From assembly GCA_047967505.1 (NCBI GenBank), contig CM106541.1: DNA of 64,000 nucleotides; one strand, written 5' to 3'. The DNA is from Dipteris shenzhenensis. Lineage: Eukaryota > Polypodiophyta > Polypodiopsida > Gleicheniales. Shown here piece after piece: positions 54,419 to 61,387 of the stretch. Positions within the stretch are counted from its first letter, which is position 1; each line of letters starts with the position of its first letter. Below the pieces are notes generated by a model. The model saw only the letters and a program-made list of their open reading frames with translations, had not been told where the DNA came from and did not search any database. Position numbers and translations under genes: made by a program.

Positions 54419-55687
54419 TCAAAGGTCGGCAATCCTCGTCAATGCCTCAACAAAGTAATAATCTCCATAGATCAAGGCAGCGTCTTTTACACCCAGTTTG
54501 TAATTCTGCGTCCCGTTCGCTAGAATCGCAGGAATGTGATACGATGAGTGGAATTCGCTTCCCGCCAAGTATTTTGGCGTGGCCAGACTTTTCATTATGG
54601 CCAGCGCAGAAGATGTGTAGTTACTGAGGCTAGAATTCGAATAGCGACCCAACTCGATCAAACCGGATGCGGCAATGGCTGCGGCGGATGTGTCCCTTGA
54701 CTGATAGGAAACGGCGTGGGGAGCATCGAAGTCCCAGTAAGGAACGTTATCTGCAGGAAGATTGCGGAGGAAGAAATCGGCGGTGCGCTCCGCAGTGGAG
54801 AGGAAAAGGGGCTCCCGTGTGTAGCGATAGGTCATGGTGAAGCCGTAAATGGCCCAGGCTTGGCCGCGACTCCAGGTTGAATTGTCGGCGTACCCCTGGA
54901 CTGTCTGCTTGTGGATTACAGAACCGTCGGTAGAGTTGAAAATTACTTCGTGCCAGGTGCTCCCATCCCGGCGGACGTGTTCGATGGAGGTGCGATTGGC
55001 GTGCGAGAACGCCATGTCGTATAGGGTGCGGTTGCCGGTGTAGTTCGCCGCCCAGAAGAGAACCTCCAGGTTCATCATGTTGTCGATGATCACGCGAAAC
55101 AATTCCGAAGGGGCACCCTTCTGGTTTCCCCAAGAGCGAGTGCATCCAACAACGCTGTTATAGCGACTGGCGAGAGATATCGCACCATTGGAGATCGGCC
55201 CTAGGTAGGATGAGTTCTTGGTGATAAGATAGGCGTTGCCGAAAGAGCTGACCATTACAAAGCCTACGTCGTGCGAGGAGCTCCAGTACTGCGTCGGCAG
55301 CAGATGTTGTTGTGCGATTTTGGCATTCAGTTTCCACTCTGCGGCCTGGGCATCGGGGCAGAGGCGGACAAGCAGCCAGTAGATCCCAGCGAGGAACCCA
55401 GAAGTAAAGCTATGGTCGCCGATCAGATTCCATTTCATGGACGTCGGCCAGCCATACTCTGGGTACTTCGCCTGACTCTCGTTTACTGCAAGGCGCAAGG
55501 GAGGTAGGAGCTGCCCCGCGGCAATGCGATACTGCGTTTGAATGAACGACAACAAAGTCATCGATTGTAGAGAAGAAGATGGGTGAGCTACGAGTTCGGG
55601 GACCGCTTGATGTAGACCTGGTTCTTCTGCTCCGGCAGCGCAGATGAGAAGAAGGCCCAGAACGAGAGCCATATTTGACGCCGCCAT
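54419..55687 (-). CDS. Secreted GH88-family unsaturated uronyl hydrolase, intronless
   Basis: A 422-codon uninterrupted gene. Residues 1-20 (MAASNMALVLGLLLICAAGA) are a signal peptide with likely cleavage before EEPG. The body matches glycoside hydrolase family 88 (unsaturated glucuronyl or rhamnogalacturonyl hydrolases, which remove the 4,5-unsaturated uronic acid left by polysaccharide lyases by hydrating its double bond). SHDVGFVM gives Asp140 and IIDNMMNLEVLFWA gives Asp202; their 62-residue spacing matches the catalytic Asp pair (88 and 149) of bacterial UGL. NSTWSRGQAW (270-278), SRDTSAAAIAASGL (330-343) and LIYGDYYFVEAL (405-416) are further family signatures. About nine N-glycosylation sequons support secretion. 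Coding sequence is GC-richer than the flanks. Substrate specificity cannot be told. Confidence 0.9.
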   Translation of the reverse strand: MAASNMALVLGLLLICAAGAEEPGLHQAVPELVAHPSSSLQSMTLLSFIQTQYRIAAGQLLPPLRLAVNESQAKYPEYGWPTSMKWNLIGDHSFTSGFLAGIYWLLVRLCPDAQAAEWKLNAKIAQQHLLPTQYWSSSHDVGFVMVSSFGNAYLITKNSSYLGPISNGAISLASRYNSVVGCTRSWGNQKGAPSELFRVIIDNMMNLEVLFWAANYTGNRTLYDMAFSHANRTSIEHVRRDGSTWHEVIFNSTDGSVIHKQTVQGYADNSTWSRGQAWAIYGFTMTYRYTREPLFLSTAERTADFFLRNLPADNVPYWDFDAPHAVSYQSRDTSAAAIAASGLIELGRYSNSSLSNYTSSALAIMKSLATPKYLAGSEFHSSYHIPAILANGTQNYKLGVKDAALIYGDYYFVEALTRIADL

Positions 55688-56395
55688 GTCGTCTGTAAGC
55701 TAGATCAGAAGCTGAACAAGACATGGGCATTTCCACAGTTTAGCTCAAAGAAGCCATGGATTTGTCCAGTTAATGCAAGCAAAACGGAGAAAAATTCTAG
55801 CTTTCTCGACATTCTAAAGAAATCAGCTGCATGCAGATCAACATATCTAATCATCGATCCCCGCAACCATTCACCTATTCCGATTAACAGAGCGAAGCAA
55901 ATCTCGTCCAAGCAACTTAAATCGATCAATACAAATCGTCGTACCAGGAGCTTTTGACGATCTATTGTCGCAGAAGTGAAATAGCAAAACCTGGCGGCAA
56001 CAATTTACTCGTCAACCAAACTATAGCGATACATCTTAGCTGTTCTGATTACAGGAAGGAAGAAACCCACACGAGAACGACGCTTGTGAATTTGTCCGTC
56101 ACAAAGGCTTCGCACATTACGCCCCCTTTGTTAAATTACAACAACGCCTCGGAGATTACGTTTAATTTCCATTGGATGCTTCCAATTTCTTTTACGGCCC
56201 CTTTTCTAATTTACAAATAACGCTTCGGAGATTATGTCGTTTAATCTCCATGAGCGATGATTCCAATTGCACGCAAGGCAGCCTATGGAAGAGCTCGAGG
56301 ATTTTTGGCAAAGAGTTTAAGGATTTTGGCAGCTCATGAAGCCACTTGGCATCACCAATGCCATAGATTTCAATCCTAAACAACGTGAACTTCAT
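55688..56395. other. Upstream region of the GH88 gene with a tandem duplication
   Basis: No ORF with recognisable content. It should hold the GH88 promoter, but no convincing TATA box is seen at a standard distance. A 75-base duplication is at 56,119-56,269. Confidence 0.4.
56119..56269. repeat. Tandem duplication, 75-bp unit, upstream of GH88
   Basis: Copies begin ACGCCCCCTTTGTTAAATTA (56,119) and ACGGCCCCTTTTCTAATTTA (56,194). Each contains CGGAGATTA and ends TTCCAATT. Diverged but clearly related. Confidence 0.75.
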
Positions 56396-56399
56396 TGAG

Positions 56400-56790
56400 A
56401 GGGCCTTCCCACGAGCTCTTGTCGAAGCTTGCATGTCATGCCATGGAGCGAAGCGTTGTGTGGATGAGCAAGTGGTCGGACTAGCACATGAATGCTTGTC
56501 CTCTGTGTGTGCTCAACTTGGTCCGGATATGATCAAGTGTCGACCCGTAGATCGCATTGACAAGTTGCTTCATGTTGTGATAGAGCAGGAAGTCCTACCA
56601 TCTATCCATGGCAGAAGTCGATGTTAAAGTCGCCTAGTGTGCACGTCGGAGTCGTTGGCAACACGAGCTGCAACAAAATCTGAAGGACTTGAAGCAATGT
56701 CATTGTTTTGTAGGACGGACACTTGTACAAGCTTATTATCGCAAGGTCGCTAAGTCATGGTGGCTGCAAAATAAGATTTTTAAAAATTTC
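56400..56790 (-). pseudogene. Endonuclease/exonuclease/phosphatase (EEP) fold fragment
   Basis: The minus strand reads DLAIISLYKCPSYKTMTLLQ, VLQILLQLVLPTTPTCTLGD, FNIDF (so LGDFNID, the EEP metal-site motif, at about 56,620-56,635), then a frameshift, MKQLVNAIYGSTLDHIRTKL and, after a TAG, SDHLLIHTTLR. The order YxSP-like, GDFNID, STLDHI, SDH is that of EEP endonucleases. The STLDHIxT form resembles the endonuclease that accompanies PIF1 helicases in Helentron-type elements and some non-LTR elements; I cannot decide which. A stop and frameshift show decay. Further coding traces toward 57,050 are unclear. Confidence 0.6.
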
Positions 56791-57359
56791 AGGTCTTTCC
56801 TTGCAATTATCGAGTCCATATTATCTGGCAATGGATGCAATATCTGGGTTCTGATCATCAGGGGCCACAGGAAGCCCAACCTACAAGCTTTTCCTTTCTT
56901 GTGCTTGCGGGTCTGTATTTCTTTTTTGGGAAAGTCAAAAGAGAGAGGTCTGATGTGATGTATCAATATAGGTCGTAATGTCATCATCTGTGTTAGCCCT
57001 GAAAATAGGCACACATTTACACCATAGCATCCCGTGGTCGTGCTAGCTTCCACTATTTTGGATCTCTGTCACAAAGAAGTAGTCCACGCAGAGACCTAAT
57101 ATGGGTTGGTATTTCTTTAATAAAGATTTGAGTGCTCGAAACCTATGGATGTAGTAGTGTGCAGTTGTTACACGATCGGATCGGATCAAATTTCGGAGCT
57201 AATACTGACTTCAATCTTGGTGCACAACACCTTCTTCCTAATGCAATGAAACCAAGCAATTGAGCACTAGATGCAAGTGTTACTACAAGGCATAGGTGCT
57301 TTTCCGATAGAAATACCGACCTTTTTTACACTAAAAGTTTTTTTTTGATGGGCGCAAAG

Positions 57360-57500
57360 GGCAGTATTTACGTCGCTATTAGCATCGAAAAAGAACGGTC
57401 GCTATATAAGCATCGCTATATAGCGACACGAATAAACGTTACTATATAGCGACACTAGTAAACGTTGCTAGGTAAACCTCGCTATATAGCGACGATTAAC
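57360..57500. repeat. CACTA-type subterminal repeats, second element
   Basis: CGGTCGCTATATAAGCATCG, TCGCTATATAGCGACACG, GTTACTATATAGCGACAC and CTCGCTATATAGCGACGA, the same 16-base palindrome as at 45,110 and 53,715. The sequence TTACTACAAGG at about 57,280 could be a damaged CACTA end, but this is weak. Confidence 0.7.
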
Positions 57501-57510
57501 AGAAGCTTAA

Positions 57511-57574
57511 AAAAAACATTAGTGGGGTTAAACAGGGCCACAACAAGCCCTGTTGTGCCCCACTAATGTTTTTT
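57511..57574. repeat. Perfect 17-bp inverted repeat with nested inner stem
   Basis: AAAAAACATTAGTGGGG (57,511-57,527) pairs with CCCCACTAATGTTTTTT (57,558-57,574). Inside the 30-base loop ACAGGGC pairs with GCCCTGT. It sits just inside the subterminal repeats of the second CACTA-like region. It could be a transcript hairpin or an inverted element end. Confidence 0.8.
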
Positions 57575-57600
57575 ATTTAATAATTATAAAAGAATGTTTT

Positions 57601-57790
57601 TTGTTACAAAATTTCCCTTGTGCAAAGGGTGATACAAAATCGCTCAAATGAACCGAGCAACAGAAGCATATACATGTCGAAGATATACAACATTGTTTGT
57701 TACAAAATTACCCTTTTGAAAAGGGTGATACAAAATTGCTCAAACGAGCCGATATACAAAAGCATATACATGGCGGAGTATATGCAAATT
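57601..57790. repeat. Tandem duplication, 96-bp unit
   Basis: TTGTTACAAAATTTCCCTTG at 57,601 and TTTGTTACAAAATTACCCTT at about 57,696. Both units continue AAGGGTGATACAAAAT, CGCTCAAA or TGCTCAAA, then GCATATACATG. Confidence 0.85.
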
Positions 57791-58059
57791 ACTACTAATA
57801 CTACTACTACTGCTGCTGCTCATTCGAATCGTCCTCGTCCTTGTTGCGCTAGCCTGATCCCTGGCCCTCGTGAACTACACTTGATCCTTGGCCCTCGTGA
57901 GCTGTGCCTAATCCCTGGCCCTCGTCGAAGTCATGTAAGCCTAATCCCTCATCATCACCGCTCACCTCCACTGATGGGACATTCGAGCTTTGATTCTAAG
58001 AGTGAAACAATATTAATTGAAAATTAGATTGGAACTTAAAGAATAAAAGAGTTTAAAAA

Positions 58060-58769
58060 GTGAGATTACAAGTAGGAGTAGACTTATACCGTGCGAGCAG
58101 CCACCTCAGCCCAATCGATCGTGGCTCCCAGTGCCTTTTGCTCAATAAACCATGGCTTTGTTACTACATGAAATGCTTGTCTCGTCTCTGTGTCTGTAGG
58201 AAGGCAACCCATCACAGCTTGCTGGGCCCAATTTACAAGAGTTAGATAAAGTGAATGCAATATGTAGTAAAACAAATAGAACAATATATTCAATGAGAAG
58301 AAGTAGACTTACCACGGTTGCCTCGAATGCCAACCGTCTGCCTGCACCAAAATGCAAAGTACCTACGGAGTCCAGCCATCTCGCAGCACTTCAATGACCC
58401 TCGAACAGTTCAAGATGGTGGTCCCTGTACTGCTTCTTGCCCAACTAGATTTAGCCTTCCTCTTTGCAATGGAAGTATGCAAGGTTAACCTACGATGCTT
58501 TAAGAGGACCCCATGCGCTCTTTCATGTAATCCGAATTGAACTCCCAATTTGGAGGGTTAGGATATTGTCTTTTCAATTCATTGATGACTGCCTACTTCT
58601 TTCCCTCATCTTGGTACCGCCAGTTAGTAGCTATGCCACTCCTGAAGTGGTGGCTCATCAACCGCCTCATGGTGGCCATCACTGTTGAGCCCTTGTTATT
58701 TCCTATTATCTCTCCAGCAATGGTGATTTCATAGGACAGGTCCTCGACCAGGTAAGGAGGACTCATGGT
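58060..58769 (-). pseudogene. CACTA-linked second-ORF protein remnant, unrecognised domain
   Basis: From ATG at 58,769 the minus strand reads MSPPYLVEDLSYEITIAGEI, MATMRRLMSHHFRSGIATNW, a TAG, AVINELKRQYPNPPNWEFNS and DYMKERMG. A frame change leads to LKHRRLTLHTSIAKRKAKSS. A further exon (AMGxLPTDTETRQAFHVVTK with WIEQKALGATIDWAEV) lies at 58,080-58,240. The texture (RRLMSHHF...YQDEGKK...NW...DYMKER...KSS.AR) resembles the short second proteins of plant CACTA elements. It has one stop and one frameshift. Assignment rests largely on the neighbouring subterminal repeats. Confidence 0.4.
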
Positions 58770-58784
58770 AGTGGTAGAGTTAGA

Positions 58785-59330
58785 GCGAGTAGAGGGGAAA
58801 AAGAAGAGGGAAAAAGAAGAGAAGGAACAGGGGAAAAAGAAGAGAGGAAAAGAGCATAAGCATAAGAGAAGAAAGAGGGAAAAAGAGCATAAGCATAAGA
58901 GAAAAAGAAAGAAAGCATATGTTTATGCTTATGCATGAGCATATAAGCATAAGAGAAAAAGAGAAAAAGGATAAGCTTGTGCTTATGCATGAGCATATGA
59001 GCATATGCTCATGCATAAGCATAAGCATAGGCAAATAGATATGCTTATTATGAAAAGAGGAGAAAAAGAGAGGAAAAAAGAGAGTCAAAAAATAAGAGAA
59101 GGAAGAGGGGAAAAGAGATTGAAAGAAGGGCAAAAGAAGAGGGGAAAAGAGCGTAAGCATAAGAGAAGGAAAAACGTGTATACATAAGAAAAAAGAGAGA
59201 AAGATTATGCTTATGCTTATGCATGAGCATATGAGGGAAAGAGGGGGGGAAAGAGGGAGGAAAAGAGGAAAAGAGAGGAAGAAGAGGGAATAAGAGAAGA
59301 GAGGGAGAGAGAGGGTTCCTACGCCCATCA
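58785..59330. repeat. Low-complexity array of GA-rich and GCATAA words
   Basis: GGGAAAAAGAAGAG, AAGAGCATAAGCATAAGAG and TATGCTTATGCATGAGCATA recur many times. It includes a near-palindrome at about 58,982-59,020. The reverse strand gives a long frame of F, L, S and P that is an artefact of the purine bias. Confidence 0.8.
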
Positions 59331-59900
59331 CTACAACATCTAGCACTTAAGGTGTTAGCTATAGGCCAATGCAAATACCGGAAATAACAAAAGGGAAAAA
59401 GAGGAAGCACTTTCTTACCTGGAAAAGTCCCAAACCGTGTTTCGTGGACTAGCCCTACAAAAAAGAGAAAACATACCATTTTTTCAGATAACTAGTTAAA
59501 GGAAGGAGGAGTTTGGAGAAGCAACTTTTCAGAGGGATTGGATGAGTTTGGAGAACCCTACAAACAAGGAGAAAGCATAAGCCTACAAACAAGGAGAAAG
59601 AGGAGGAAGAAAAATACCAAAAAGAGAAGAGGTGAGTCTTCTTTCTTTCACAAAATCTCATTTTTTGTCCTTAACCTCTAAAAATCAAGCATGGAAATTA
59701 GCACATAGGCTTGGCAATACAAGGAGAAACATGCTTCAACACTCACAAAACGAAATCCTAAAAATGAACCTACATTGCTTGAAGAGACCCACCTTCTTGA
59801 AAAACTTCCTTTCACACAAGCAGAGAGGGAGAAGGGTGGAGAGGGAGCACAAGTGTTGGGAGAGGGTCTGGGTAGAGGTGAGGAGTGGGGAATAGAGAGG
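59240..59900 (+). repeat. Segment shared with the first CACTA element
   Basis: Counterpart of 45,360-46,020, same orientation. It is interrupted at 59,924 by Copia element 3. Confidence 0.75.
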
Positions 59901-59923
59901 AGGAAAGCGAGGTTGTCAAATAG

Positions 59924-60095
59924 TGTGAGGGTTAAAGGTCACTGTGCCATTACCCCGGTTATACATACAATACTCAAACACATATATAAATGAATGAAAA
60001 AGAAGATTCGGGTGTTCTGCACCCACCAAAATAAGTGTGGCTCTCTGTTTCTCTCTCTGCCTCTTCGGTTCTTGCTTCTGTTGAGAGTACTCTCA
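59924..60095 (+). repeat. 5' LTR of Copia element 3
   Basis: 172 bases. More diverged from the LTRs of element 1 than those are from each other, including TGTGAGGG in place of TGTGGGGG. Confidence 0.95.
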
Positions 60096-60097
60096 AC

Positions 60098-60109
60098 TGG
60101 TATCAGAGC
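60098..60109 (+). promoter_or_regulatory. Primer-binding site for initiator tRNA-Met
   Basis: TGGTATCAGAGC two bases after the LTR; the same site follows the 5' LTRs of elements 1 and 2. Confidence 0.9.
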
Positions 60110-61387
60110 CCAAGTGATCTAGCTAAGCGTGCGTGAATGCTTGGAAGCTCAGCAGCTCTGTGGGAGGAAGGAGAAGCTCTGTGGGAAGCTTTGTGGGTGA
60201 CTTTACTTGCATCCGAGTGTGCAAAGACCTTGGAGGAACCTTTGGAAAAGTCACTTTGGTTTTGCGAAGTGGTTTTGAGAGCCTGTTAAGTGTTTTTAAA
60301 GAAAAAGTCGTTTTTTGAGCTTTTCCCTATTCTGTTCGATGACATAGACTCCGTATTGACTTGTAGAGGCAACTATTGCTTGCTTTTGGTATCCATTTCA
60401 CTTCAGGAGCTTGAAAATACCTTCATTGTTGAATTTGAGATCATTTCATTGGATTTCTGACTCATTGTGTTAGTTCCTACGTTTTTCTGCCCGCGTGTTA
60501 GAACTCAAGTTTGGAGCAACCATTTGCAGATTTGTCAGTTACGGTGGACTCAGGAGGTCCTAAAACTTCTATGTTGCTCATCATTCACACTTCGGTGGAG
60601 TTTACAAACAGCTATGTTTCGAAAACGTTTTTTAGTCCGTGTGTTGGACCCAGTGATTGAGACCACGGTTTCCAAAACTGTCTGTCCCATTGCGTTCCGG
60701 ATGCCCAAAAACCCCTACCTGTTAGTTCTTGCGTGATTTGGTGGAGTATTTTCACAGTTATAGATCTCTGTGTAATTCGATTTTCTCTCTCTGTTATGCA
60801 TTTTTTCATTCCAAGGTTTTGAAACCTTAGATTTATGCCACATGGCAATGGATAAGTGTTGACTCCCATTTCTCACTCATCAGTTGGGATTTTAGAGTTC
60901 CGACAGAAGAGAGATATTTGCAGATTTTCTTGCTGATTCCAATTATGCAATGGCACCCATGTTTTGAGGCATCTCAGGTTCTATTTTCAGTAGCGGTCTT
61001 TTTCGTGGGACCATGATTTCTTGAGCATACCTTATGTAGATCACTCTGGTTGCAGTTTGAGCTATGTGCGCTCATTCGTGGTGTGCATTGGGTTACAGTG
61101 GATGATTTATAGGCCATTTGGATGCATTGCAATCCTTATTGGATGCACTGATAGGCCCAGATTACCTTGTGCGATGCTATTTTTATGGACGCTTTGCACA
61201 TGGATGCTATTTGCTCATATGGATGCATAGTACATGCACATGAGTCACCTGCATATTTTTGATGCTTTGAGCTTTGAGTTTTGGTGATATTTCAGTCTAT
61301 TGTGGCATACACATTTGGGTGCACCTGGTATTTGGTGTGATTCTCTCTTACAGGCACTAGCATTTGGGATTTCGCTTCATTTGCATC

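Noticed and set aside
54419-55687. GH88 gene as microbial contamination of the assembly
   Set aside because: It is continuous with plant transposon sequence on both sides, has a eukaryotic-style signal peptide and many N-glycosylation sites. Contamination by misassembly cannot be fully excluded without reads, so the check is listed in the finding.
55410-55736. Second frame over the GH88 N-terminus
   Set aside because: Shadow frame of the GH88 gene with Arg/Ser-rich nonsense composition.
58780-59346. 188-codon minus-strand frame rich in Phe, Leu, Ser and Pro resembling a membrane protein
   Set aside because: It is the complement of a GA-rich simple repeat; the hydrophobicity is a by-product of pyrimidine codons.
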